From assembly GCA_033791445.1 (NCBI GenBank), contig JASJGS010000063.1, forward strand, positions 1-35,192: a DNA stretch of 35,192 bases, in the 5' to 3' direction. This document shows, piece after piece, positions 8,002 to 16,270 of the stretch; positions within the stretch are counted from its first letter, which is position 1; each line of letters starts with the position of its first letter. The stretch comes from JANTGF01 sp033791445 (GTDB taxonomy: Bacteria > Bacteroidota > Bacteroidia > Bacteroidales > VadinHA17). The notes below the pieces were generated by a model. It was not told the origin of the DNA. It made no database searches and saw nothing but the letters and a program-made list of their open reading frames with translations. Made by a program: the position numbers and the translations under genes.

Positions 8002-8772
8002 ATGAAGTTGATTGATACACATGCTCATTTATATCTTCCAGAATTTGATAGTGACAGGACAGAGATAGTTAATAATGCTCTTCAAAGTGGAATTGCAAAA
8101 ATATTTCTTCCAAATATTGACTCTTCCACTGTAAAACCCATGCTTACCCTTACAGAAGAATTTCCTGGAATCTTTTTCCCGCTTATTGGCTTACACCCCA
8201 CCTCAGTGAATGAAAACTTTCAGGATGAATTATCAAAAGTAAGAGAATGGCTTACAAAATACAGGTTTTGGGGTATCGGTGAAGTTGGAATTGATCTGTA
8301 TTGGGATAAAACTTTCAGGGATCAACAGATGGAAGCTTTCAGAGAGCAGGTCAATATTGGACTCGAATCTGAATTACCTGTAATTATTCATTCAAGAGAA
8401 TCTTTTGATGAGATTTTTTTCGTTTTGGAAGAATTTAAAGGGAAGCCATTATCTGGAATATTTCATAGTTTTACAGGAACAGCTTTGCAGGCAAAAAGGG
8501 CAATTGAAATGGGATTTCTTATTGGAATAAATGGTATCGTTACATTCAAAAACTCTGGCTTAGATCAGGTTGTTAAAGAAATCGGCCTTGAAAAGTTAGT
8601 TCTGGAAACTGATTCCCCTTACCTTTCGCCGGTTCCCAGACGTGGCAAAAGAAACGAATCTGCATACCTGCTATATATAGCTGAGAAATTAGCAGATATT
8701 TTCTCCTGTGATTTAGAAACAATTATTGAAAATACCTCAAAAAATGCACTGGAAGTGTTTAAAATAGATTAG
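8002..8772 (+). CDS. TatD-family metal-dependent hydrolase/DNase
   Basis: 256-residue TIM-barrel metal-dependent hydrolase of the TatD family, cytoplasmic; characterised members are 3'-5' exonucleases on DNA or RNA. Metal ligands can be placed: H7 and H9 in DTHAHL, E94 in GIGEVGIDLYWD, H130 in PVIIHSRES, H155 in GIFHSFTG and D204 in LETDSPYLSP. The length is normal for the family. The ATG is the first in frame, and the protein begins with the usual strand ahead of HxH. The asparaginase gene begins on the base after its stop codon, so the two are cotranscribed. The family call is firm; which paralogue (TatD, YcfH or YjjV type) and which substrate cannot be read. Confidence 0.93.
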   Translation: MKLIDTHAHLYLPEFDSDRTEIVNNALQSGIAKIFLPNIDSSTVKPMLTLTEEFPGIFFPLIGLHPTSVNENFQDELSKVREWLTKYRFWGIGEVGIDLYWDKTFRDQQMEAFREQVNIGLESELPVIIHSRESFDEIFFVLEEFKGKPLSGIFHSFTGTALQAKRAIEMGFLIGINGIVTFKNSGLDQVVKEIGLEKLVLETDSPYLSPVPRRGKRNESAYLLYIAEKLADIFSCDLETIIENTSKNALEVFKID

Positions 8773-9804
8773 ATGACAAAAAAAAATCAATCCATATTAA
8801 TAATTTATACCGGCGGAACCATTGGGATGGTGGAAGATCCTGACAATAATTCACTAAAGCCTTTGGATTTTAAGCATATTTCCATCGAAGTTCCTGAATT
8901 AAAAAAATTTAAGCATGATCTACATTGTCGAAACCTTGATCCAATAATTGACTCCTCAGACATAAAGCCAGAAAACTGGATAAAAATTGCCGAATTAATT
9001 TTTAAATCGTATCATGATTTTGACGGTTTTGTAATTCTTCACGGGACTGATACGATGGCCTACTCCGCATCGGCATTGAGCTTTCTCCTGGAGAACCTCC
9101 AAAAGCCAATTATTTTTACAGGATCACAACTCCCCATTGGACTAATACGTACTGATGCAAGAGAAAATTTAATTTCTGCCATCGAAATAGCCTCAACTCA
9201 AACGGATAAGGGGCCAATGGCTCCGGGAGTAAGTATTTACTTCGAAAACAAACTTTTTCAAGGAAACCGAACAACTAAATTAAGTGCTGAGAATTTTAAT
9301 GCATTCATTTCCCCGAACTTCCCTGTACTTGCTGAATCAGGGGTACATCTAAAATTCAATCAGGAAGCAATTCAATACCCTGAAGTAAAAAAAGATCTGA
9401 TATTGCATACTTCTTTGAATCAGGATATTGCGATCATAAAACTATTCCCTGGAATTTCAGATAGTTTCATCAAAAATGTCTTAAATATTTCTGGATTAAA
9501 AGCTGTAATACTTGAAACTTTTGGATCAGGCAACGGACCTACTGAGAGCTGGTTTATTCAAAGCTTAGAGGAATTTATTTCAAAAGGAGGCATAATTCTC
9601 AATGTTACTCAATGTTTGGCAGGAAGGGTTGAACAGGGAAGATATGAAACCAGCCTGAAGTTACGAAATGCAGGTGTTATTGGAGGTTCAGACATCACCA
9701 CTGAAGCCGCTGTAACCAAACTAATGTTCCTGTTGGGGCAAAATCTTGAAAAAGAAAAATTAATTTTTCTACTTAAAAGACCAATTAGTGGAGAAATAAG
9801 TTAG
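8773..9804 (+). CDS. ansA: Type I (cytoplasmic) L-asparaginase
   Basis: Hydrolyses L-asparagine to aspartate and ammonium. 343 aa with no signal peptide, as expected for the cytosolic type I enzyme. The first catalytic threonine motif is YTGGTIGM (T13/T16) and the second is HGTDTMAYSA (T92, D93). Further family landmarks are FTGSQLPIG followed by RTDARENL, and GRVEQGRYE near the C-terminus, part of the C-terminal domain that holds the allosteric site in E. coli AnsA. The start codon directly abuts the tatD stop (TAG then ATG), so translational coupling is likely. Aspartate and ammonium released here could feed the GDH step encoded upstream. A bacterial glutaminase-asparaginase is less likely because the signal peptide is absent and the length is typical of AnsA. 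Confidence 0.93.
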   Translation: MTKKNQSILIIYTGGTIGMVEDPDNNSLKPLDFKHISIEVPELKKFKHDLHCRNLDPIIDSSDIKPENWIKIAELIFKSYHDFDGFVILHGTDTMAYSASALSFLLENLQKPIIFTGSQLPIGLIRTDARENLISAIEIASTQTDKGPMAPGVSIYFENKLFQGNRTTKLSAENFNAFISPNFPVLAESGVHLKFNQEAIQYPEVKKDLILHTSLNQDIAIIKLFPGISDSFIKNVLNISGLKAVILETFGSGNGPTESWFIQSLEEFISKGGIILNVTQCLAGRVEQGRYETSLKLRNAGVIGGSDITTEAAVTKLMFLLGQNLEKEKLIFLLKRPISGEIS

Positions 9805-9861
9805 CAAATAAAAAAAAATTTGTATTTTGTGCAGCCTAATTCTTTGAAAATATTGTTGATT

Positions 9862-9954
9862 GGAGAGGTGGCCGAGTGGTCGAAGGTGCACGCTTGGAAA
9901 GCGTGTGTGCTGTGTGAAACAGTACCGGGGGTTCGAATCCCTTCCTCTCCGCCA
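9862..9954 (+). tRNA. tRNA-Ser (anticodon GGA), CCA encoded
   Basis: The acceptor stem GGAGAGG (9862-9868) pairs with CCTCTCC (9944-9950), then discriminator G (9951) and encoded CCA (9952-9954). The anticodon stem CACGC/GCGTG (9889-9893 with 9901-9905) encloses loop ttGGAaa with anticodon GGA at 9896-9898. It is a class II tRNA with the long variable arm of serine tRNAs, and the T loop GTTCGAATC is standard. It reads codons UCC and UCU. Confidence 0.97.
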
Positions 9955-10032
9955 CAACAGAAAATATTGAACAAAATTTATTATTTTATAATCAAAACTT
10001 AAACACTTTAATAACTAAACAGATCACTAACC

Positions 10033-10824
10033 ATGAAAAAATTATTTGCTTTAGTAGCGGTTATTGCTATGCTCGGTTTCGGGGCATACCAAAATGCATT
10101 TGCCCTGGGAGAGTCCGCGGGAACATCAACTTATGAATTAGTTTCACTAGCTCAGGATGCAGCAGGAGATGCTTCTTCTGAAGGAGGTAGCGAAATTCAT
10201 AAACAAATTAAGGCTAAATTTATTGAAGGTGGAGCACAGTTTATGGGTGCTGTTCTTTTAACGCTTATTTTTGGTTTAGCCCTTGCAATTGAAAGGATTA
10301 TTTACCTCAACCTTGCCACCACGAACACCGACAAATTATTAAAGAAAGTTGAAGATGCGCTTAATAGCGGGGGCATTGAGGAAGCAAAATCAGTTTGCCG
10401 CGACACTCGCGGACCGGTTGCCAGTATATTCTACCAAGGGCTTGATCGCTATGACGAAGGTATAGAGGCATCCGAGAAATCGGTTATTGCATACGGTAGT
10501 GTACAAATGGGTCTTCTCGAGAAAAACCTCTCATGGATTGCTCTATTTATTGCTATCGCTCCTATGTTAGGATTTATGGGTACAGTAATTGGTATGATCG
10601 ATGCTTTTGATAAAATCCGTATCGCAGGTACCGTATCCGCTCAACTTGTTGCAGGTGGTATCCAAATTGCTCTGATCACGACTGTTTCTGGTCTGATTGT
10701 TGCGGTAATTTTACAGATATTCTACAATTACATATTATCAAAAATCGATGGTCTTGTAAACTCAATGGAAGACTCTTCCATCTCACTTATCGATCTTCTG
10801 GTAAAATATAGTCTTAAGAAATAA
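10033..10824 (+). CDS. exbB: ExbB/TolQ/MotA-family proton channel subunit
   Basis: Inner-membrane subunit of an ExbB-ExbD type motor that uses the proton gradient to drive TonB- or Tol-dependent outer-membrane work. 263 aa. An N-terminal hydrophobic segment (about residues 3-24) may be a signal peptide, followed by an Ala/Gly/Ser-rich spacer. Three transmembrane helices then lie near 70-92, 168-190 and 208-232. The MotA/TolQ/ExbB core is clear in the last two helices (IAIAPMLGFMGTVIGMI, then AQLVAGGIQIALITT). It is the first gene of a four-gene set with a small membrane protein and two ExbD genes. The tonB partner is not in the window. Confidence 0.93.
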   Translation: MKKLFALVAVIAMLGFGAYQNAFALGESAGTSTYELVSLAQDAAGDASSEGGSEIHKQIKAKFIEGGAQFMGAVLLTLIFGLALAIERIIYLNLATTNTDKLLKKVEDALNSGGIEEAKSVCRDTRGPVASIFYQGLDRYDEGIEASEKSVIAYGSVQMGLLEKNLSWIALFIAIAPMLGFMGTVIGMIDAFDKIRIAGTVSAQLVAGGIQIALITTVSGLIVAVILQIFYNYILSKIDGLVNSMEDSSISLIDLLVKYSLKK

Positions 10825-10835
10825 ATTTTCTGGCC

Positions 10836-11294
10836 ATGTCAAGTAAAATAACAAAAATCATAAGTATTATCCTTTGGGCCCTGATGGGTATTTCCGTTAT
10901 CCTGGTAGTATTATTCTACTTTGGAAGTGTGGTGCCTGGAACTGAAGGAACCAATATGGAAGAGCCGGTGATTACTGAATTACTTCTTCAATGGGCAAAA
11001 TTCATGACCGTTGGAGCAACAGTTATTACACTAGGGTTTTCCATTGTGAATCTAATAATTAATCCTAAGGCACTCAAACAATCATTAATAATGGTTGGAG
11101 TTGGAGCTGTACTTGTTGTTGTTTCCTACTTAATAGCAGACGACCAAGTACTAAATATGCCTGGATATGAAGGTGCTCAGAATGTTGCGAGCACTTTGAA
11201 ATCTGCCGGTACTTTTTTATGGCTGGCATATATTTTGTCTGGACTTGCTGTATTAGCTATTGTATACAGTGAGATAGCAAAGTATTTTAAATAA
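10836..11294 (+). CDS. Four-span small membrane protein in the exbBD cluster
   Basis: 152 residues and four predicted membrane helices, about residues 8-30, 52-72, 82-100 and 127-148. No enzyme motif is seen and I do not recognise a named domain. It starts 11 bases after the exbB stop, so it is cotranscribed with exbB and should be made in the same membrane. The position between exbB and exbD recurs in Bacteroidetes as I recall, which suggests an accessory or assembly role for the motor, but this is inferred from context only. A perfect hairpin follows it (11302-11339), before exbD. Confidence 0.75.
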   Translation: MSSKITKIISIILWALMGISVILVVLFYFGSVVPGTEGTNMEEPVITELLLQWAKFMTVGATVITLGFSIVNLIINPKALKQSLIMVGVGAVLVVVSYLIADDQVLNMPGYEGAQNVASTLKSAGTFLWLAYILSGLAVLAIVYSEIAKYFK

Positions 11295-11301
11295 AATATA
11301 T

Positions 11302-11339
11302 ATTGTCTTCGTATCAAATTCAATTGATACGAAGACAAT
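11302..11339 (+). other. Perfect 16-bp hairpin inside the exbB-exbD cluster
   Basis: Left arm attgtcttcgtatcaa (11302-11317) and right arm ttgatacgaagacaat (11324-11339) are exact reverse complements around the 6-base loop attcaa. It lies in the 69-base gap between the small membrane protein and the first exbD. No T-run follows, so it is not a standard intrinsic terminator. An RNA-stability or partial read-through element that sets the ExbB:ExbD ratio is possible. Confidence 0.85.
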
Positions 11340-11363
11340 TAATCATTAAATTTAGATCAACTA

Positions 11364-11948
11364 ATGGCTAAAAGGGAATCACAACCAATTAATGCAGGTT
11401 CAATGGCTGATATAGCCTTCCTCCTGTTAATCTTTTTCCTGGTAACCACAACTATGGATGTTGACACCGGTTTGATGAGAAGGTTGCCACCAATTCCTGA
11501 TGAAGATCAACAAGATACTGACGATAAGATTAAGGAACGGAATGTTTTTGTTGTTCTCATAAATAAAAATAATGACCTTCTTGTTGAGAATGAAGAAATG
11601 AGTATTTATGATCTGCGAGAAAGGGCTATGGAATTTATAGCAAACCCTGATGACAGGGAAGACTTACCTGAGAAAGATTATAAAGAAATCGAATTTTTTG
11701 GCAATGTATACGTACCAAAAAATCCTGTTATTTCATTGCGGAATGACAGGGGCACTGCATATGGTACCTATCTTATGGTACAGAATGAATTGCTGGCAGC
11801 CAAAAATGAATTGAGAGACCAGCTCTCAATGCAAACCTTTGGTAAAAAATACAAGAACCTGGAAGAAGAAGAAGAAAAAGCAGTTCAACAATATTATACT
11901 TCTGTTTTATCAGAAGCTGAACCAAAAAATATTGGAGGAAACAAATAA
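11364..11948 (+). CDS. exbD: ExbD/TolR-family protein, copy 1
   Basis: Biopolymer-transport protein with one N-terminal membrane helix and a periplasmic domain, partner of ExbB in the proton-driven motor. 194 aa. The signature region NAGSMADIAFLLLIFFLV carries the conserved membrane aspartate (D16), equivalent to the functional Asp25 of E. coli ExbD. It is longer than a typical ExbD (about 140 aa): residues 45-194 are highly charged and end in an EEEEEKA-type helical stretch. It overlaps the next exbD by one base (TAATG), which couples their translation. Confidence 0.92.
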   Translation: MAKRESQPINAGSMADIAFLLLIFFLVTTTMDVDTGLMRRLPPIPDEDQQDTDDKIKERNVFVVLINKNNDLLVENEEMSIYDLRERAMEFIANPDDREDLPEKDYKEIEFFGNVYVPKNPVISLRNDRGTAYGTYLMVQNELLAAKNELRDQLSMQTFGKKYKNLEEEEEKAVQQYYTSVLSEAEPKNIGGNK

Positions 11949-12421
11949 TGTCAAGATTTAAAAGAAAAGGTAAAAAAGGAGTCGGGGCTATCAATACAGC
12001 TTCACTCCCTGACATTGTCTTTATGCTTCTATTCTTCTTCATGACAACAACAGTTATGAAAGAAGTAGATTTAAAAGTGAACATTCGACTTCCAAGCGCT
12101 ACTGAGGCTAAAAAACTGGAAAAGAAAGATTTGGTTTCTTTTATTTATATCGGGAAACCCAGTGTTCATTTCCAAAAACTTTTTGGTACAGAACCCAGAA
12201 TTCAGTTGAATGATCAATTTAAGAATGTTAATGATATTCAGGACTTCATTGCACAAGAAAGAGATGCTATGAATGAATCAGATCAGGCTAAAATGTCAGT
12301 CTCAATGAAGGTCGACGAAGAAACTAAGATGGGTGTGGTAACTGATATAAAACAAGCTCTCAGAAGGGCCAGTGCCCTTAAATTAAACTATTCATCTATT
12401 AAAGTAGATCAATTAAAATAA
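11948..12421 (+). CDS. exbD: ExbD/TolR-family protein, copy 2
   Basis: Second single-span ExbD-type protein, 157 aa. A very basic N-terminus (SRFKRKGKKG) precedes the membrane helix TASLPDIVFMLLFFFM, which carries the conserved aspartate (D22). A periplasmic domain follows, with the typical end (DIKQALRRASALKLNY). It differs from copy 1 in length and loop sequence, so the two may form a mixed ExbD dimer. It is the last gene of the set and a terminator follows 25 bases after its stop. Confidence 0.92.
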   Translation: MSRFKRKGKKGVGAINTASLPDIVFMLLFFFMTTTVMKEVDLKVNIRLPSATEAKKLEKKDLVSFIYIGKPSVHFQKLFGTEPRIQLNDQFKNVNDIQDFIAQERDAMNESDQAKMSVSMKVDEETKMGVVTDIKQALRRASALKLNYSSIKVDQLK

Positions 12422-12445
12422 TTTTTTCATTTCTTATATACTGAA

Positions 12446-12475
12446 AGAGTGCTCGAACCAGTACTCTTTTTTTTT
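12446..12475 (+). terminator. Intrinsic terminator after the exbBD cluster
   Basis: Stem agagtgct (12446-12453) pairs with agtactct (12460-12467), one G-U pair, over a 6-base loop and is followed by a run of T to 12475. It closes the exb gene set ahead of the convergent minus-strand gene. Confidence 0.85.
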
Positions 12476-12577
12476 GCCTCTGTAGCAAATCTTAAATAAA
12501 TGAAAAGCATATTGCTTAGCAAAGGATAAAGTTGAACACCAATGTGTCCTATGCAAGAGTATTTAGTCTTTCAATAA

Positions 12578-13810
12578 TTAATGAAAGAAAAGGTATGCTA
12601 AAAAAATTGAAGCTATAATTCCTACGAAATCTGCTATCAAACCACAGACGACAGCATAACGTGTATTTTTTATTCCAACCGCACCGAAATACACTGCAAG
12701 AATATAAAATGTAGTATCCGTTGCCCCTTGTACAGTGCTAGCTACACGGCCAACAAATGAATCTGCTCCATATGTGGTCATGGCATCAACCATCATTCCT
12801 CTGGCCCCGCTTCCACTTAAAGGTTTCATTAAGGCAGTTGGCAAAGCTGGTGTAAAATCAGTATTCACACCAAATTGCTGAAATATCCATGTAATTCCAG
12901 CAATGAGCCAGTCCATGGCTCCAGAGGCCCTGAAAACACCTATCGCTACAAGGATAGCTACAAGGTATGGAATAATTTTTACCGCTGTAGTAAATCCTTC
13001 TTTAGCGCCTTCAATAAAGGCTTCATACACATTTATTTTACGCAATAGAGCCATTACTATAAAGCTGGTAATAACCGAAAATAAGATAAAATTACTGGCT
13101 ACTTTTGATACCTGGGTAATAGCATCCTTGTCCAGAGTTGAGAAATACCAGATTAAGCCTCCAATGAAAATTGAAAGTCCTCCCAGGTAAAATAACACGA
13201 CTTTATCCAGTAAATTAATCTTCTGATAAATAGCTACAGAAATCAATCCTGCTATAGTTGAAAAGTAAGTAGCCAACAAAATTGGAATAAAAATATCCGA
13301 AGGGTTAGCTGCACCCAACTGGGCCCTATAAACCATAATACTAATTGGCAGGATAGTTAAGCCTGATGTATTCAAAACAAGAAACATTATCATGGCATTA
13401 GACGCAGTATCTTTATCCTTATTAGTTGCCTGCATTTCCTTCATAGCCTTTAAGCCAACAGGCGTTGCCGCATTATCCAGATTTAACATATTGGCAGCGA
13501 TATTAAGCATTATGGGGCCGTGGGCAGGATGATCTTTACCCAATTCAGGAAATAATTTATTGAAGAAGGGTCCTATGGCTCTCGAAAAAAGTTTAACAAC
13601 TCCGCCTTTTTCTCCAATTCGCATTATCCCCATCCATAGAGTTAAAACTCCAGTTAGTCCGAGGGATATTTCAAAACCGGTTTTCGCCATGTCAAAGGTT
13701 GAATTAACCATGGCCGGGAACACTTCAGTATCACCGAAAAAGAATAATTTAATAAACCCAATAATGAAAGCAACAAGAAAAAAGAATACCCAAATGTAAT
13801 TTAAAGCCAT
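12578..13810 (-). CDS. SpmA-SpmB fusion, nucleoside-recognition (Gate) domain membrane protein
   Basis: 410-residue multi-spanning inner-membrane protein in which the two Bacillus spore-maturation proteins SpmA and SpmB are joined in one chain. The N-half carries the SpmA-like motif NLDNAATPVGLKAMKEMQ (about residues 110-127). The C-half carries the SpmB-like block KPLSGSGARGM, then STVQGATDTTFYI and GIKNTRYA. Each half has a Gate domain with several helices; the transported substrate is unknown. In Bacteroidetes this is a common non-sporulation gene, so the name should not be read as sporulation. It points away from the DDAH-like gene, with a 387-base shared upstream region. The protein name is well supported; its role is not. 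Confidence 0.87.
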   Translation of the reverse strand: MALNYIWVFFFLVAFIIGFIKLFFFGDTEVFPAMVNSTFDMAKTGFEISLGLTGVLTLWMGIMRIGEKGGVVKLFSRAIGPFFNKLFPELGKDHPAHGPIMLNIAANMLNLDNAATPVGLKAMKEMQATNKDKDTASNAMIMFLVLNTSGLTILPISIMVYRAQLGAANPSDIFIPILLATYFSTIAGLISVAIYQKINLLDKVVLFYLGGLSIFIGGLIWYFSTLDKDAITQVSKVASNFILFSVITSFIVMALLRKINVYEAFIEGAKEGFTTAVKIIPYLVAILVAIGVFRASGAMDWLIAGITWIFQQFGVNTDFTPALPTALMKPLSGSGARGMMVDAMTTYGADSFVGRVASTVQGATDTTFYILAVYFGAVGIKNTRYAVVCGLIADFVGIIASIFLAYLFFH

Positions 13811-14197
13811 TGTTGAAATTGAAGATTATATCTGGTAAAATTGTATTGCAAAAATGCTAAAATATTTGATAAAGTAAGCCCTTGTAATACAATTGCTTCT
13901 TAGATTCAATAATTCATATACGTGAAACGCCCATTATTAGTTTTAGGGCCGTTGATTTGTATAGAAAAAAGATCAATCTTAATATTCCTAATAAACAATT
14001 CCGGAAATAGAATTGCAATTCAGGAAAAAATTGCAATTTCTGGTTTGGATAATGGTTTTGATTGATCTATTTTTAGATTCAGATCGCTTATATACTTTAT
14101 TTAAGAAGAATAATACTATTTCTATGTTTAGAACATTTCACAAGCAAGAAATACTTGAATTGAAACATATAATTCAACTTATAAAAAATTCAATTTA
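13811..14197. other. Intergenic region between divergent spmAB fusion and DDAH-like gene
   Basis: 387 bases without a believable gene. It should hold the promoters of both divergent genes. No exact TAnnTTTG box was found on either strand; TATGTTTA at 14123-14130 is one mismatch away for the plus-strand gene. The outstanding content is two adjacent palindromes at 14010-14039. A 61-codon frame opening with TTG at 14013 has no gene-like features. Confidence 0.6.
14010..14039. promoter_or_regulatory. Two adjacent 12-bp palindromes, operator-like
   Basis: GAATTGCAATTC (14010-14021) and AAATTGCAATTT (14028-14039) are each perfect palindromes with the same core AATTGCAATT. Their centres are 18 bases apart, somewhat less than two helical turns. 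They lie in the divergent upstream region of the spmAB fusion and the DDAH-like gene. This looks like a paired binding site for a dimeric regulator. The regulator is unknown, and A/T-rich palindromes can arise by chance. Confidence 0.5.
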
Positions 14198-14968
14198 ATG
14201 AAACCAACTTTCTCCAAAGCCATCGTAAGAACACCTTGCAAAAATATGGTAAATGGTCTTACCGAGGCCCAATTGGGTATCCCAGATTACAATACAGCCC
14301 TACTGCAGCATAAGGAATATATTGATGCATTAGAATATTGTGGATTAGAGGTAAATGTCCTTCCAGCAAACGAGGATTACCCTGATTCAACTTTTGTTGA
14401 GGACACCGCCCTTTTAACTACTAAAGTGGCCATTATTACCAATCCAGGTGCTACTTCAAGAAAAGGTGAAGCTGCTGAGATCCGGGAAGTAATTGAATCA
14501 TATTTCAAGGTCATTGAAACCATTGTAAACCCTGGTACAATTGAGGCTGGAGATATTATGATGGTCGATTCATTTTTCTACATAGGACTTTCAAGCAGGA
14601 CCAACAATGAGGGTGCACGACAAATGCTTGAAATCTTACGATCATATGGAATGGATGGAAAAACTGTTGCTTTGAAAGAGTTTCTACATTTAAAGTCAGG
14701 GCTCTCTTATCTTGAAGAAAACCGTTTGCTCATTAGTGGAGAATTTTTACAGATGCAGATATTCGAGAATTTCGAACATTTGCGATTACCTATTCAGGAA
14801 AGTTATGCTTCAAATAGCGTGTGGGTAAATGAAAAAGTTCTTGTTCCGCATGGTTTTCCAATTGCTTCTGAGAAAATTCAGGAACTTGGCTATGAGACAA
14901 TTGTTTTAGACGTCTCAGAATTCCAAAAACTGGATGGAGGCCTAAGCTGCCTTTCTTTGCGATTTTAG
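14198..14968 (+). CDS. DDAH-like amidinotransferase-superfamily hydrolase
   Basis: 256 aa, cytoplasmic, similar to N,N-dimethylarginine dimethylaminohydrolase (methylarginine to citrulline plus methylamine). The catalytic triad region is intact: E68/D69 in FVEDTAL, H164 in FLHLKSGLSYL and the nucleophile C251 in GGLSCLSLRF at the extreme C-terminus. EAGDI (117-121) and SSRTN (132-136) are also typical of the fold. The length fits DDAH (about 255-285 aa) and is far below arginine deiminase (about 400 aa). An ornithine- or other guanidine-hydrolysing relative cannot be excluded. It stands downstream of the operator-like palindromes and 125 bases before an exported hydrolase gene. Confidence 0.88.
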   Translation: MKPTFSKAIVRTPCKNMVNGLTEAQLGIPDYNTALLQHKEYIDALEYCGLEVNVLPANEDYPDSTFVEDTALLTTKVAIITNPGATSRKGEAAEIREVIESYFKVIETIVNPGTIEAGDIMMVDSFFYIGLSSRTNNEGARQMLEILRSYGMDGKTVALKEFLHLKSGLSYLEENRLLISGEFLQMQIFENFEHLRLPIQESYASNSVWVNEKVLVPHGFPIASEKIQELGYETIVLDVSEFQKLDGGLSCLSLRF

Positions 14969-15093
14969 TTCCTCCAGAAAATTCATGGGTTGATTTATGA
15001 AATTAAAATGGAAATATAAATACAAAATTCTCGATAATTATATTGTATATTTCAACTCTAAAATAAAAGTTGTAACCTTTTAAACCCTAAAAT

Positions 15094-16257
15094 ATGAGAT
15101 CTCCCAAATTTTTATTGCTCATAGCCTACCTTGTAATAAATACATGCGTCTATGCTCAAAAGGAATATTACTTCCCCGAAAAGGGAAAGGATTGGCAGCA
15201 GAAGCCTCCATCTGAATTTGACATTGATGATAACAAGCTGGAGGAAGCGATTCAATTTGCCTTAGAAAATGAGTATAAAGGATCCAGGGATTTACGCCAG
15301 GCAATTTTAAAAGGATTTGAAAGAGAACCATTTCATAAAATAGCCGGGCCAACCAAAAAAAGAGGAGGACCCTCAGGAATTATACTAAAAAATGGTTATA
15401 TAGTTGCCCAATGGGGTGATACCAAAAGAGTTGATATGACATTTAGTGTCACAAAAAGCTATTTGTCGACCCTGGCAGGCTTAGCAATTGAAGAGAAGTT
15501 GATACGCTCAGTTAATGATTCCATAAAAGAATATGTTTGGGACGGAAAATTTGATGGAGACCATAATTCTAAGATTATATGGAAAGATCTTCTTAATCAA
15601 TCGTCAGACTGGTCTGGAGAATTGTGGGGCATGTATGACTGGGCTGACAGACCACCCAGAGGGGGAAATCTTGACTCCTGGAGATACCGGGAACTAAACG
15701 AACCTGGAAGTTATTTCAAATATAATGATGTTAGAGTGAATCTGCTTTCATATTGCCTCTTGCAAGTATGGAGGCAAGCATTGCCCCAGCTCCTCAATGA
15801 AAAAATCATGAAACCTATTGGAGCTTCCACTACCTGGCGATGGTTTGGCTACGATAATTCCTGGGTAACAATGGATGGCATTAAGATGCAATCAGTAAGT
15901 GGTGGCGGTCATTCAGGTGGTGGTTTGTTTATCAATACTGAAGACCATGCAAGATATGGCTTACTCTTTCTGAACAGGGGTAAATGGGAAGATAAACAGT
16001 TAATTAATAGTGATTGGATAGAACTTGCTACTACCCCCTCTCCTGCTAATAAGAATTATGGATTCATGTGGTGGCTCAATCCTGATGGGGACAATCCTGG
16101 TCTCAGTAACATTTCAAAAAACGCTTATTATGCCTCCGGTTTTGGCGGGAATTATATAATAATTGAACCTGACCACGACCTGGTAATTGTAGTAAGATGG
16201 TTTGATACAGCTAAAACAAATGAATTCGTTAAAATGATAATGGATTCACTAAAATGA
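15094..16257 (+). CDS. Exported serine hydrolase of the beta-lactamase/class C family
   Basis: 387 aa. A signal peptide (MRSPKFLLLIAYLV, then a VYA site near residue 21) places it in the periplasm or outside. The active-site SxxK tetrad is FSVTK (S118, K121). The second element reads KYND (Y210, N211) instead of the usual YxN. The third, KTG-like element is probably GGGHSGG (HSG). These are the marks of penicillin-binding-protein-like esterases, peptidases and class C beta-lactamases, and a specific activity cannot be assigned. It is followed after 13 bases by a sulfatase, so the two form an operon. A near-consensus -7 box (TATATTTC, 15046-15053) lies upstream. Confidence 0.87.
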   Translation: MRSPKFLLLIAYLVINTCVYAQKEYYFPEKGKDWQQKPPSEFDIDDNKLEEAIQFALENEYKGSRDLRQAILKGFEREPFHKIAGPTKKRGGPSGIILKNGYIVAQWGDTKRVDMTFSVTKSYLSTLAGLAIEEKLIRSVNDSIKEYVWDGKFDGDHNSKIIWKDLLNQSSDWSGELWGMYDWADRPPRGGNLDSWRYRELNEPGSYFKYNDVRVNLLSYCLLQVWRQALPQLLNEKIMKPIGASTTWRWFGYDNSWVTMDGIKMQSVSGGGHSGGGLFINTEDHARYGLLFLNRGKWEDKQLINSDWIELATTPSPANKNYGFMWWLNPDGDNPGLSNISKNAYYASGFGGNYIIIEPDHDLVIVVRWFDTAKTNEFVKMIMDSLK

Positions 16258-16270
16258 AAAAGCTTCGATT

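Noticed and set aside
9769..10002. Open frames on both strands over the tRNA-Ser gene (189 and 183 bases)
   Set aside because: They are the familiar false frames that arise from translating a serine tRNA; the tRNA explains the sequence fully.
12578..13810. Idea that the SpmA/SpmB-like gene indicates sporulation
   Set aside because: The fusion occurs in non-sporulating Bacteroidetes, and no other sporulation gene is in the window.
14013..14198. 61-codon frame with TTG start in the divergent intergenic region
   Set aside because: No motif or membrane pattern, opens inside the double palindrome, and its stop codon overlaps the ATG of the DDAH-like gene only by chance of frame.
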